DNA of 64,000 bases, taken from positions 206,932 through 270,931 of the forward strand of contig VCMS01000050.1 of the NCBI GenBank assembly GCA_022539475.1, written 5' to 3'. Positions 1 to 11,189 of the stretch are shown piece by piece. This DNA comes from Gracilaria domingensis (taxonomy: Eukaryota; Rhodophyta; Florideophyceae; Gracilariales; Gracilariaceae). The translations under genes were made by a program, and so were the position numbers. The first letter of the stretch is position 1, and every line of letters begins with the position of its first letter. The notes under the pieces were generated by a model, which saw only the letters and a program-made list of their open reading frames with translations, did not search any database and was not told the origin of the DNA.

Positions 1-371
1 CGAGTAAGCAACTCGAACGACCTGTGCGAACCACTGTGGGCGACAGATCATCATGATACGTTGTGCGCACAGAAAAAGCGTTCCAAAACGTTCGACACGG
101 CAAAGCTCCAAACATCAATTTGGAGCTAGGACAGTCACAAGAATACAAACATTTAGAGTATTCTGTGACTGTTCTAGACTAGACACGAGCACTACAAGTA
201 GTCTACAAACTGAGTAAAGATCTAGAGAACGGGGTAGCTCTCTAACGTTGTTGACCCCCAGTCCACTATCCTTCAACAGGTTATCGGGCCCTTAAGCGCA
301 CTACTACTTTGTTGAGAACGTTAATCATCTGGATTACTCCTTTGTTCATTCTTTCGTGACGCAACGCGAAC
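1..371 (+). other. Probable LTR/leader remnant upstream of a copia gag
   Basis: No ORF is present. The stretch precedes a copia-type gag start. A possible LTR end (CA at 279-280) is followed by GGTTATCGGG, which vaguely resembles a primer-binding site. The window starts inside this element, so its left end cannot be seen. This reading is an inference from position only. Confidence 0.3.
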
Positions 372-1019
372 ATGTCGGACTCGTTGTTTGATGCTGCGCG
401 ACTGCGCATACCTCTGTTGAAAGCCGACAACTACTTTATGTGGTCACACAAGATCGAACTTGTGTTGCGATCCAAAGGAGTTTGGCAGCTGGTAACGGGT
501 TCTGAGACGAAACCCGAAGAAGCAGAAGCAAAGCTGAAGTATGAGACAAGATGTGACACTGCACTCTCGTGCATCTTACTTTCGGTGCATGAGTCGTGCG
601 TTGCGCCGGTGATGAAGATGAGGAATCCTGCAGAAGTTTGGGACACTTTGAAGACAAACTTTGAACTAGTTTCGCAGGCCAGCGTAGACGCACTACTCGA
701 AAGGTACCAAGACATGAGGATGGACGCATCCGAAAATGTCTTGGATCACATCAACCGATTGGCAGTGCTCGAGATGAAACTTAGTGGTATTGGTCATACT
801 GTTGACGATGCGGAAAAGCTACGGGCGATACTCAGAGGACTTACGAAGGACTTTGAAGTCACTGCTGAAGTAATCAGCCAGACTGGGGCAAGCCTGAAGG
901 ACGCTATACCACGGTTGATTGCCAGAGAGGGACAACTGGAAAAGCAGAAGCGGGGATCAAGTGCTGAGTTAGGTCATACTTTGAAAGAATGGAAAGAACG
1001 GTTGGGACAAAATCCATAA
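372..1019 (+). pseudogene. Copia-type Gag fragment (UBN2-like)
   Basis: This 215-codon frame reads as the N-terminal part of a Ty1/copia Gag. It has the 'LKADNYFMWSHKIE' opening, the 'AEVWDTLKTNFE' segment and the 'RAILRGLTKDFEV' segment typical of UBN2 (gag-polypeptide of LTR copia-type) proteins. Gag forms the cytoplasmic virus-like particle. The usual C-terminal CCHC zinc knuckle and the whole pol region are missing. Similarity to Gag fades near residue 200, where an antisense Helitron-like frame begins, so the element is truncated and probably inactive. The ATG at 372 is the first in frame and begins at the Gag N-terminus. Confidence 0.7.
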
Positions 1020-1551
1020 ATGGCCATCCGTGTTTACGTGCTTCAATTGGAGCTCTTCCTTGTCGCAATGCGTTTGAGCAATGAAAACAAAAAAGGAAAG
1101 TATCTGAATTATTCTCATCAGGATAGGAACATCTGCCTATAATACGCATCCATTTCTCGAAAGTTGTTTCCCCAGGAGCAGTGAATGACCCTCTTAGTAC
1201 ATGCCGTCTACATGCTCGACAAACAATGTAGTTATCAGGCTCAATGACATGCTTGTGATTAAGAAAATCTGTTTTCATTTGTTCTCTTATTAGTTTCATA
1301 CATTCAGCAATTGTTTTGTTCCAGGGACAAGAAGGAAGTGGCTTTGCTCTGTTGTGAACAATATTTCTTAATTACTCTTCTCGGACTGATTCAGCAAATG
1401 TTTGTGAAGTAGTTGTTCCTGGAGGCGTTTCAGAATGAATGCGGTGTTGCAGTACTGTACGCTGATAACGAGATTTCTTTGCCCTGCCAGAGTTCTGTTT
1501 CGCTCTTTGCGAACGTTTCCGAGCAGCAGACAAAGCGCTTATGGGAACCAT
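965..1551 (-). pseudogene. Helitron-associated protein fragment (DUF6570-like)
   Basis: Read on the minus strand, an ATG at 1551 opens a basic segment rich in Arg/Lys/Gln ('AARKRSQRAKQN'). It is followed by paired cysteines ('CRACRRHVL', 'CFHCSNALRQG') and a stretch of the form G-W-x-F then P-x-x-L-x-x-L near the C-terminus. This order resembles the region before the Rep/helicase core in algal and fungal Helitron proteins (DUF6570 type). An in-frame TAA lies at 1372-1374. The frame runs into the copia gag fragment at about 965-1020 and the Rep and helicase domains are absent. It is a broken fragment; the family call is from memory of the motif layout. Confidence 0.4.
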
Positions 1552-1659
1552 GATTTTTGTAGATTCCCATATGGTTGTAGAGTCGGAGAAAGGGTGAATG
1601 CAGAAGTGTTCTGATCTGATGACTAAAAATCTTCCATAGTGGGTTAGTTTCAAATAGAG

Positions 1660-3640
1660 ATCGAGTGCTCGAAACAGAATGGATAATGTGTAACGAGGAA
1701 CTGAATTTGGGGTACAACTGATTCGGACTGGGCAACTTCTGTATAACCAAAATGTGCGATAAGCGTCAGGAACAAGTTAACAAATGGAGATTAGTGACGT
1801 TTTCTGGATCGAGTTGATTGGAAGGGATTAAACCATAAGAATTGTTGCCTTGAGGGTAATGAACTGAGAAGTGTTGTAATTTGTTTCTTGTTGATTCCAC
1901 TCAAATATGACTGGGAGAAGCGGGAAATAGGCTTTATTTGAAAAAGACTAACTTATTAAAACCTTTTCTGATTGACAGCTCTTGCAGTATTTTCGAGTGT
2001 ACATTCTCATCAATTTTGAACAACGTTTTAAGACGCGTTTCAAAGCTTTACAAGTGACGTGTGGGAAATGTTCTTTAGGTAGCACGTGTCACAACGTGAC
2101 ATACTTTGGAGAGAGATATACATCGCCAACTCGAGCTAAGTAGCCTGAAACGTGGCGATATTGCCAAGATGTGCACAACATATTCCAAATATTTCAAGTC
2201 GGTGATATATGTACTTTTCTGCAAAGTTCAAGACGCTCATATCTTTAGGTAGATGGACAACATTTTGATTCATTTTAGCTAAAATTGCAGACCAATAACA
2301 CAAGATTAACTGAAAGTGAACTTTTGACAATAATAAAAGCGGCCAACGTACCGGTGTGCATTTGTATGGAGCATATATTAACTTCTTTCGGAACATATTT
2401 CTATTTTACAACCGTCATAATTTTTCATTTCGATCGTTTCACATGCTCAAAATTAGCACACTGAAAGATCTATACATTTTTAACATATATGCCATGCAAG
2501 AAAAGAACATTAGAATGAAAGGCTAAGATACGGTTTTTACAATACTGCTCATGAGCTTTATATGTTTTGAACATATTGATCACATTGCCGTCGACTTTGC
2601 CGAAGTCAACGTGATATTCATCTCGAAAGAGTATGACCTCTGAGCGGCAACAATGTTAGTTGACGAGAGTACAGTACATCGTCACGGTCCAGAATTTAGC
2701 ACGTCGTCACACTTTTTTGAATACAATGAACTATCAATTTTTTAGCATATATGAAACCTAAACCTTTTCGTGTTTACGGTAGTAGTAAGACACACACCTT
2801 GTCAATTTTTTAGATATTTGTAGAATATCTCAAAAGCGTATTTTCCCGCAGCTCCCTGTAGTAGTTACTTCAGTTAGGTTTCAGACACAACCTTAATGTC
2901 TACTAGAGTGGGAGAGTTGTTCATTGCGTCATATGCCAGCAAGTATGTTGCAATTGCATTGCATTGGCCAGCAAGATGAATCTCGTTTTGGGGCTTCATA
3001 GCAATGTCAAGTGTTCAAGATTTATTACAACGATTCCAAACAGAGCACTACACAAGTGATTGAACAGAAAGTAGAAGACATCTACTCCTTCAAATCTGAA
3101 GTGTTAAGTTTTATAATTGTTATTTGGACAGTTTTTGAAGAAAAGTGGTTAATTCAATAGCTCACTTAAATTCCACGAGTACTTATTCATTAGTTTTATA
3201 TAGACTTCGGATATTTTCCTCTGGATTAATTTCTCGCGTTTTGTAATTGTAGGTCTTTTATTTGGTATGAATACAAAAACTGAGAAAAATCAATGCAAAG
3301 GAATTTTGTGTTAAGCTTTGCAGCAGATTGGATGCGAAAAAATCAACATGTGTGGAATATGTTCGGGACTTGACCTGAGAGAAAATCGAAGTGAAAAATA
3401 GAAGCTATCAAAAAGGTCTTGTACTTACTTGCTTTTTTTCAAGGCGATGATGATTGTTACACGTATTTATGTCCTGTTGGAGGCTGGTGTGAAGTTTTTG
3501 GCTTCTAGAAGGATGTATGCGAAGCTTGCTTCCAAGATTCTTAGAGTATCTGAAGATCTAATCAAGGCGCTGATCTTATACGCTGAATGCAAAAAAAATA
3601 AATGGAGCAAACGCGCGACCTCACGGAAGTGTTTTACAAT
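1660..3640. other. AT-rich spacer, nothing recognised
   Basis: Short unrelated ORFs occur on both strands, none with a recognisable domain or composition bias. I see no tRNA-like or repeat structure here. Confidence 0.5.
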
Positions 3641-3642
3641 GA

Positions 3643-3812
3643 TCACGCATTTGCGTGGTTGCGTGATTGCCATAGTGAGTGCGGTTCAAACAAATTCATG
3701 TCATGAGTATCTCAGCAACAAAATAAACCGAACAGAGCGGTCACGCATTTGCGTGGCCGCCATAGTGATTGTGTGTTAACCAAATTCAAGCCATGAGTAT
3801 CTCCCTAACAAG
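3643..3812 (+). repeat. Imperfect tandem duplication, period 98 bp
   Basis: The segment beginning TCACGCATTTGCGTGG at 3643 recurs at 3741. Both copies continue through a matching 'CATAGTGA...CATGAGTATCTC...AACAA' stretch with scattered changes and a small internal deletion in the second copy. The core CACGCATTTGCGTG is itself close to palindromic. Confidence 0.7.
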
Positions 3813-3971
3813 ATATCTGATTGTGCTGCACATTTTACACTTGATGTACATCGAGTAAAACGGATTCGTAGCCCTTCTACACTGCTAAGAAAATTACTCT
3901 GATTGCCAACTTTCTCACCCTCCTAACGCTCACATTCTTTCAGCGGAAGACGGAACATTATTCAAAAGACT

Positions 3972-4979
3972 ATGACTGAATCAAACGTTTCCACCTCCTT
4001 TGACCATCATGACGATGGAATTTACCCTTCTCTCTCGTCAGCTGTCACTGCTACGTTACCGAAAAAAAACAACCAATGTCTGTGCGAAAAATCACCGAAG
4101 AAAGCTAAAATCTCGGTTAAAACTCTGCGTAATTGCGATTGGAGTACTGAACTAGCCAAGGATATTGGCGATGGGCAACGGCGTCCAACGACAAAAGAAG
4201 GTGTTATGCGAAACGGATTGGCAAAGTTGTCGAATTTCAGATGCACAATAGTCGAAAACAGGTTTAGTAGAATTAACTATGACAAGCAGAAGAGGCAAGG
4301 ATTGCGTTTTGTATAGATTGCAGACTGTACTGGGTTTCTCAGCATCAGTTTACATGCCAAAGAGACAGGTTTATCTCAGTTTGATATTGAAACTAATGAA
4401 TGCAATGATAATTCTCGATGTGTGCACAGTGTGTCTATTTCTGGTATAATAGCTTGGAAAACCTCTTGCAGCTCCTCTCATCTTCCAATGGTTTTTCTAA
4501 GCAATGGAAGTATTGAAAGGCTTGATATTGATATTGGAAACTGAAGCCCTTCCATTCAAAAGAGTCTTCCTTCTTACGACGTCCTCTGCCAAATGGTTCA
4601 CTCCAAATTTGCTGGCAGTTCTTGTTTTCCTACAGTTGGAATTTTTGGCAGGATTGACCAGTGCTTTGACAATGGGACCGATATTATGCTTTCTCTCGAA
4701 GATTCGGTAGGATACTTGGCTGTTTGTGTCGATACAAAATTGTGCGCTAAAGAGGTTCTCACAAAAGCAAAACAAAGCTGTTGTGTTAACAGATACGTGT
4801 CCATGGGAGAGACAATGAATGTAAAAGCGTTTGGGGTTGAGAACAATGCTATCGTGCACTGTGATTTGTCTCGAATAAATGTCAGGGAACTTAAGGAGCA
4901 GGACTATGAAGGTTTCATTTCCTTGATGCTAAAAATACCTGCCGCACATTTCATTGGCACGAAGCCAGAGCACAGATAA
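3972..4979 (+). pseudogene. Unrecognised gene relic, one frame with two stops
   Basis: Three ORFs (3972-4316, an intermediate piece, 4593-4979) share one reading frame. About 335 codons are open except for TAG at 4314-4316 and TGA at 4542-4544. The residue mix stays protein-like across both stops: the end is balanced and mixed-charge ('NVRELKEQDYEGFISLML') and the middle is Cys-rich. I recognise no domain. A pyrimidine run ending in CAG lies just before the first ATG (about 3945-3958), so an upstream exon is possible. It could be a decayed host gene or a transposon-encoded protein. Its neighbours give no functional hint. Confidence 0.4.
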
Positions 4980-6800
4980 TTTAAGGGTTATGAGTTATTT
5001 TATTTCTCTTTTATTATTTATTATCATGGTACAAATTACTGCAAGCAGAAAAATGATGCAACTATGGAACCTACGTTGAAGCAGTATCTAATACTTTGAT
5101 ATTCTAAAATTCAAACCATTCTATAATATTTGTTTCTTACATGCACGGAGAATGGTCAAAAGCAGATTGATTTAACTTATGTTGTGCTTTTTCTCGAATA
5201 AACGTGTGACAAATGTGTGAAAGGATCTCAAAAAGATGCTTTTTGTTCAACGACATTGCGCTCTTCTACGGAGAAAATGATGAAGATGGGTACGTTTATC
5301 TAAAAGATATATGCCTGTTACCGCTAGTCTTGCACATTTCCTCTGTAGAAAAGTATTTATTTTGTATGTATTAATATTCTGGTATTCGTAGCGTAGGCGA
5401 TCGTTTATCGTTTTTTCAATGTTTCCATGTATTCTTTTGTCGTAAAAAACAGCACGGAAAAAATCAAAACACAGCAAAAGATGATGCTTAGATCTTTGTT
5501 ACTTGCGATTTGGAAGCAATGGGAGACATTACGTCTGGACTCGCCTTCCAGAAGAACTTCATTCTTGGATATCAACCAGGATGCTTCTCCCAAATGTTTG
5601 CTTGGAAGGAAAACTTTTTTTCAGGCGCTATTTTGTTGGTATGGCAGTGATCTAATAACAGCAATGTTCCAAGAAAGGCGTTAAATGCGCCGTGTGACAC
5701 GGCTCATGTTTTTAAATAATTTCATTAGAATATGACTGTTTGTTTGAAATAAAAGAGATCATTCTATATATAAGCGCGCACTTTTCGTCAGTGTACCAAC
5801 AACCTAAAAAGATTGCCCAAACTACTGTTAGCGCTAGTATTTATTCTATTTTCGCTAAAATTGGCTTTACATTTTGAGCTAATTAGAGAGTGTCCATCCC
5901 AGTAGGAGTTTTGCAATTATGTAGCGCCGTACGTTAAAATTAAGTGTTGGATTCAAGCGAAACATTATTCGAACATATTTTAAAAATTGTAGTTTCAAAT
6001 ATATTTCAAAACATGATCTAGCAACGTTTGTCTTACTGCCCAATCTGGAATGCCATTTATGTTCTAGTTTGACATTAAAGATTTTCTTTTTTTGCCATTT
6101 TTCGAGCACGAAGTTCCGCTTCTTGCTTAGATTAGATTGTATATATATAACTTTATGAAATCATTGGTTCTCTGAAACACTCTTTTTAGGCGCTACAGAA
6201 ATGCAGCAATCTTTCCAGTAGACATATTTCTTTTTCGAACCATTAATTTGTTTTTATTCTCGAGCAAGAAGGTAACGATATATCTTCTCTCAAGGGTATA
6301 TCGCGCACAAATAAGCGAGTAAAATGGAGAACCTATTGTTTGGCCTAACCTTCTACATTACGGAAACGGTTTGTAGTCTAAAGAACTATTTCGTTGCTAT
6401 GTTTGGCCTTAACATCATGTGTAGTAGAGAAGATATGACAGCTTTAATTTAGTGAATGCGGTGTACTTCTTGCGGTATCTTTCCTCGGAAAAAGATACAT
6501 CGTGCACTACATAGTGCATACTTTAGGCAGACACCGCGTCTTAATTGAAACACGAACTGAATCACATAAATCGTGCAACGAACCTATGTCAAGGCAACAA
6601 TGTTCTGCTGTAATAACACAAATATTTGAAAACGACTTATTAACTAAAATGTTCCAGCTCGAATCATATTATTAGTTTTTGTGGTCCGTCGCCAATGCCT
6701 GCATCCCCCAGGTGAATGTGGCAGAGTGAGCAAAAGAGTACGTTTTTTCGCGAAGGTAGCAGTATCTTTCCGACGGGCAAAGGGTACGACAATACTGCTG
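4980..6800. other. AT-rich spacer
   Basis: No coding sequence is convincing here. The only structure noted is the imperfect palindrome at 5683-5709. Confidence 0.5.
5683..5709. repeat. Palindrome AAATGCGCCGTGT (imperfect copy)
   Basis: The left arm AAATGCGCCGTGT is followed by one base and an imperfect reverse complement. The same 27-bp palindrome occurs perfectly at 44894-44920. Confidence 0.6.
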
Positions 6801-7302
6801 TCCTCTCATGTAATGTCAGTAGTACGCACCGGTTTCACCGAAACTGAACGAACCTGAAACAGAAGGACGAAAACTACCACAGCGCAGACTAGAATGTTGC
6901 CTCGGTCTAGTGATCTCAGGCCATACTCCAGTATTCGTCTCACGAGAAAAGCTGCTGTTCCAATTTTGGATCTAGCACTTGAAGTCCTACGTTGCACTTC
7001 TGGGCGCGTGGCCCAAGTGCGATCTTACGTCAGACGCCGTCCACTTCGCGGCGCGTTGGTGCGCTGAGCTGGCGGGAGCTGCTGGTAGCTCCGGGCGGGG
7101 AGCTAGTAGAACGGGCAGTTGACACTGTGGACAGGAGTAATGGGGACCTTTACAATAAACAACCCGCTTTCCCAGCGTAGTAGAGGTCGGCTGCACCGGC
7201 CGGAGGGGGCACGCCTTCTTCCCCAATTTCTTGCTAAGCGCCGACGACATCGAAGCGTTTACTAGAGTCCGCCGTTGCTTGACACGCGCAAACTACGTAT
7301 GT

Positions 7303-7748
7303 CTACCTCAGGTCATCTTCATCACGAAAATATGACCATTTTGATAACTGTGAGGTGCGGTTCTTCCACGTGGACTCAAACCAACCGTAAGTGGTCAGCA
7401 GGCTTGTTGCCTCCTCAGCTTTCCCAGTCGCCAGGCCAGCTTTAGCGCGTGAGAGCACTGTTGTCTCGATGCCCGACTTCCACGTCTCGGTCAATCTCTG
7501 ATGGCGAGAACGAGGCTCCAATCGGGGTTTTTTCGCGGTCGTGCAGTCGGTGCAGAGCACTGCGGGCCTACTCGCAATCGATATACACTCTCTAAGAGCT
7601 CCATACCATTAAGTGCGCCAGCGAAGCTTGCGCGGGCCAAATCGGCGTGATCAGTAGTCCTTTTGCCTCGTCTGTATAGAGCTTCCGCATGACTATGGGT
7701 ATGAGGCCGAACGGGGGACCCCAAAGCCTGGCCTACCCGTCTGACCAA
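7303..7748 (-). pseudogene. Possible tyrosine-recombinase N-terminal fragment
   Basis: Two overlapping minus-strand frames are joined here. One contains 'RASFAGALNGMELLESVY'. The other contains 'STWKNRTSQLSKWSYF', which resembles the SAM-like core-binding domain of tyrosine recombinases (repeated Arg/Gln, Trp, then an aromatic-Phe pair). The catalytic R-HxxR-Y region could not be identified downstream; the frame at 6987-7250 shows no such motif. Position after RNase H fits a DIRS-like element. The domain call is weak. Confidence 0.3.
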
Positions 7749-8089
7749 GGGCGGTGCAGCTCCTCGGCTAGGTACTTTTGCCGCGCCTGGTAAGCTTCGT
7801 TGAGCGGACGTGCTCTGAAGGACACTTCGTCCAAGCTATGCTTGAGCCCGATTGAGTCGATGAATGTCTCCGTGGCTGTAACATCCGCTGGATTCTAGGT
7901 TCGAGAGAGACGATCTGCACAGTGGTTGACGGCTGTGGGTATCTAGCGGGATTCCAGGCGCACTACAAGCACCTCGATCAGTACCTGTGTATTGCGCAGC
8001 TCGCTCCTCATCGGTAGCGATGCGGCAGTCATTGCGTTGAGCACCGACACCACCGCCTGGTTTACCTCGTATAACAGTATCTTCCTTAC

Positions 8090-8765
8090 TTATGGTCTGG
8101 ATACGAAAACCAAGAAGTGCCGGAGTAACAACAGGCCGACTGCGCGTAGCTCCCGCACTGTAATCGACTGCATGCGATCCAAAGCCATCCAGAAACCTTG
8201 AACGTCCCACAAACACGGCGAACCGAGCTCCATGTGAAGTCCCAGGGTTCCACCGTAGCCGATGTCCGCTGCATCCGCATGCATGCACAAATCGTTTGCG
8301 ACTTGGTGCATGTCGCGGCCTTTTCTGCGGTCAATTTCTCGCCAGTAGCGCATGTTGCGGAGAGATCGGCAGGAAGGGTGCACCCTGCAGGTTCCCGGTG
8401 GCTCGTCTCTATCGTAGGCGCTGCACAGCCTCGATGTCGTCCTTGAGAGTGGCTCTGACAATTTTCTTTCTGCCGAGGACAGATCGCAATAAAAGGATTG
8501 CGTATGCGACCGACCGAGTAACAGCGCCAGCGACAGCGACACAAAAACGCCAAAGAAGGCTGGCAGCAGTGAGGCGGCCACAAGCCTCTAGTTGCGTTGA
8601 TAAAGTAAAAGAATCCTCTTTGCGAGCCGCTGTACACGCTGCACCTTCCCATCCTTGACGTAGATTCTCATCTGTTGTGTGTCTATACGCATTCCCAGGT
8701 GGTCCATCGCAGTAGAACCCTCCCAACAGCCCTTTGAAGAGTGCCGTACACCCCAAGAGAATCAT
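8090..8765 (-). pseudogene. DIRS-type RNase H / connection domain
   Basis: The best part is 8090-8581. It contains 'MHADAADIGYGGTLG', then 'GFWMALDRMQSITVRELRA' and a terminal 'LLLLRHFLVFV'. This is the signature of the RNase H domain that follows the reverse transcriptase in DIRS-like and related plant and algal elements: the Asp of 'DAADIGYGG' and the Glu of 'TVRELRAV' are metal ligands. An overlapping frame (8765-8409) carries the preceding connection segment, so at least one frameshift separates them. It would degrade RNA in the RNA-DNA hybrid. It is truncated before the last catalytic Asp. Confidence 0.55.
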
Positions 8766-8925
8766 GTTTTGTCCGAGGGTGAATACGGGGTGTGCACGGG
8801 TTTATTTGGAAAATTGGTGTTCATTTACGGGGTGTGCAAGGCACGCCCACGGGGTATATTGCAATTTTGACCACCCAATTTTCTAAATAAACCCGTGCAC
8901 ACTCCGTATTTTCCCTTATGATTCT
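8758..8925. repeat. Foldback (inverted-repeat) insertion
   Basis: Arms of about 41 bp (8777-8816 and 8875-8915) are near-perfect inverted copies, sharing for example GTGTGCACGGGTTTATTT. The arms are separated by about 58 bp. A further 8-bp pair, AGAATCAT (8758-8765) and ATGATTCT (8918-8925), lies outside. The element sits between the YIDD part of the reverse transcriptase and its RNase H, so it probably inserted into the DIRS-like element. No clear target duplication was found. Confidence 0.75.
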
Positions 8926-8985
8926 ACTAGGGATACAATGCTCAGCCGCCCAAAGAGAGCGGAAAGATTACGGCGGGCTTCGATA

Positions 8986-9500
8986 CAGTCAACTGAGGTT
9001 GCTCGTCGGTTTGATCATGATGTGGCCAGCAGAAAGTCGTCGATGTACGGTAACACACGGCAGCCAAAAAGGCTTTGGATATGGTGGACCATGACTCTCA
9101 TCATCTTCGTGAACCACATCGCTGATCACCCCCACCCGAATGGTACAGCGACACAGCGGAAGTTTTGCGCTGCGTTGCGAAACAAGAAGTAATCCCTCAT
9201 ATCCGAGTGAAGGTAGATATGGCGATACCACTTCTTGATATCACAGGACACCCGCATGTCATTCCGTTGAAGGCCCAAGGCAAAGGACGAAAGGTTCTCC
9301 ATGGGCACTCTACCCTTCGGCCAGTGCATACTTCGCAGATTAAAGTCCACGACGAAAGGACCTTTCCTATCTTGCCCTTCTCCAATCAAGGTGATAAAGG
9401 CTGAAGATATCATGAACACACGTGCCAGACATGATTTCGCATACGCAGCTGAGACGTCCTTGTAAACCACGGTTCGAGTCTCTTGGGTAAGGTCTGACAA
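8986..9500 (-). pseudogene. Reverse transcriptase fragment (DIRS-like)
   Basis: The frame 9500-9126 reads 'KGPFVVDFNLRSMHW', 'ALGLQRNDMRVSCDIKKWY' and 'FRCVAVPFGWG', matching RT motifs with a first catalytic Asp ('CDIKKWY') and the 'PFG' turn. After a frameshift, the next frame contains the catalytic box 'PYIDDFL' at about 9037-9055. The Y-I-D-D form and the absence of an upstream protease suggest a DIRS-like rather than a Ty3 enzyme. The frameshift and the lost 3' continuation make it inactive. Confidence 0.6.
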
Positions 9501-9543
9501 GGCTAATGCCCTGTCCGCCTCCGATTATGGGACGTCCTTGAGC

Positions 9544-9777
9544 TCATTGCCCCGATGGAATGGTGTAGCTGGCATGTACCTTATGCCATACTTGATCGCG
9601 CGCACCACGAAATCGGTGGAACGGATAGACCACAATGCGTCGGCCCTTCGGGACGTAGGGCGTCAGAGTGGTTCTCCCTCTGAACCAGTTGTGGCGCCGA
9701 TCTTCTCTGGCAACATTATCTGTTTCGGGCAGCTCCACGACTTCCTTTGCCCAGCTTGGCCTTTCCGATCCTGACAT
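9544..9777 (-). pseudogene. Linker upstream of the reverse transcriptase
   Basis: A 77-codon minus-strand frame contains 'NWFRGRTTLTPYVPKGRRIVVYPFHRFRGA'. It ends two codons into the next segment, which leads toward the RT. Its position and basic, proline-containing composition fit the Gag-RT connector of the same element. No domain is recognised. Confidence 0.35.
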
Positions 9778-10038
9778 TTACCAACTAGTTGTCGCTTCTG
9801 TCTCCGACCTAGCGCTAAGCGATTCTTTAGCGCTTCGGTACGAGTTAGAGAAGACGGAGTCGAGCTCCTCCTCCACGAGAAAGGACAGCTGGCGCACTGT
9901 CTCAATTCCCTGTTCTGTGACATCACGGATATTCTGCGCGCGCATTGCAAGAACCTCCAGTGTAATTCTGAAGGAGTCCTCCGCCAGGCGTAACAAATGG
10001 TTGAATTGTTGCATGTCACAAGCTGCTTTACGTAACAA
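9778..10038 (-). pseudogene. Gag-like coiled-coil fragment
   Basis: An 86-codon frame begins 'MLRKAACDMQQFNHLLRLAEDSF' and shows heptad-like Leu/Ile/Val spacing with many charged residues. The next ORF (the linker) starts directly after its stop codon. It is likely the C-terminal end of the element's Gag-like protein, but no family motif is visible. Confidence 0.3.
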
Positions 10039-10128
10039 TGGTAATGAGGTAAGGCCAGTCTCAGTCCAAACATCAGCGCCGTTTAAGTCCTCCTATTCCT
10101 TTTCAGACCGTATAGAAGTATCATGGAG

Positions 10129-10383
10129 CAACCCCGGTGCTGTGCTTCATCCTCTTTACTCTGTCTCAACCTTTTAATAACTCTCTTTTTTTTAAGGACG
10201 GCAGCATCTCTCCTGGTGTTTTGCTAGTATATGCATCGCATTTATAGTAGCAGCTTACAGAACTTTCCTGACCAGTTCGGGACTTGATTCCGGGAACCCT
10301 GTCTCTGGGCCCCTAACTATGGTAAAACCACTGAGCAACTCCGGCGCTCTGCCTGGTCCTCTCTATTGTGTCCCAACCCTCGT
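10129..10383 (+). repeat. Diverged 55-bp direct repeat
   Basis: The segment at about 10129-10180 (GAGCAACCCCGGTGCTGTGC...) recurs at about 10328-10383 (GAGCAACTCCGGCGCTCTGC...), ending in CAACCTT and CAACCCT. It lies just outside the 5' side of the DIRS-like element and could belong to its split terminal repeats. The rest of 10190-11190 holds nothing recognised. Confidence 0.45.
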
Positions 10384-11189
10384 AGAGACCGTCCGTCGCT
10401 CTCTAGCTTTCGAATCACTTAGCAAAGCCTTAACAGGTGCCCTAATATACCAGAAGTGTGTAACAGGCGCATGTGGACCCCTTTTGAGGACGTTTACTTC
10501 CCCCACAGACCAGTATCTGTGACTGAATGACTGGATAGATATATAGATGACCAATAAACGACTAACTATCAGTACTTATAACATTATGCAGCAGAGACAA
10601 AGAATTAGAAAGAAAAATAGGAAGAACCTCACCGTTTTTCTTGAAACAAAGCTGAGAAACTGGGACATAACCGATGCCAAGACATCTATGATTGGCATGG
10701 ATCAATCTGCTCCACTCAAAAGAAAAACGGCCTTATTTCCCACCCAATCAGTAGCCGCAAACAACGCTTCAATGTCCATATCCAAGATCAAAATTCAAAA
10801 TCATTTTATTCAATTGCGACCGTTTTCTGATAGGTTGCCTACACTAGCCCCAGCAGTGCAAACAGCTTGTAGCCGCGCCTAGTGCCGTCTTGCGTCCGGA
10901 TTTGCATCAAGACTGCGACCTCGAGCGGACCTTGCGACAACTCACAGAATGTGCAAATGGTTTTGTTCTTCTTTGTGAGCTTCTTGACGCTGCTTCCCTA
11001 CTGCCTCAGCTTCTCGTGTCGCCTTACGGGCTGCCGTTGCCGCTGCTCTCGCGGCATGCTGCTCCTCCGCCTTACGTTTCTCGTCATCTCTCGCACTCAG
11101 CCTGCCAATTATGTCGTCATTTGTCAGCAACGTTCGTGCTGTTGTTACCAATGTGCCGTTCTCTACAATTTCACCATCACTGCGAAGCC

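Larger units (their letters stand above)
6987..10038 (-). mobile_element. Decayed DIRS-like retroelement (RT, RNase H, possible tyrosine recombinase)
   Basis: Minus-strand fragments appear in the order of a DIRS/Ngaro-type element: a coiled-coil, gag-like piece (10038-9778), a linker (9777-9544), a reverse transcriptase (9500-8986), an RNase H (8765-8090) and a possible tyrosine-recombinase N-terminus (7748-7303). Every junction is broken by frameshifts or stops. GC content rises against the AT-rich flanks. Terminal repeats were not found; two similar segments at about 10129-10180 and 10328-10383 may be remnants. The boundaries given are those of the recognisable coding fragments. Confidence 0.55.
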
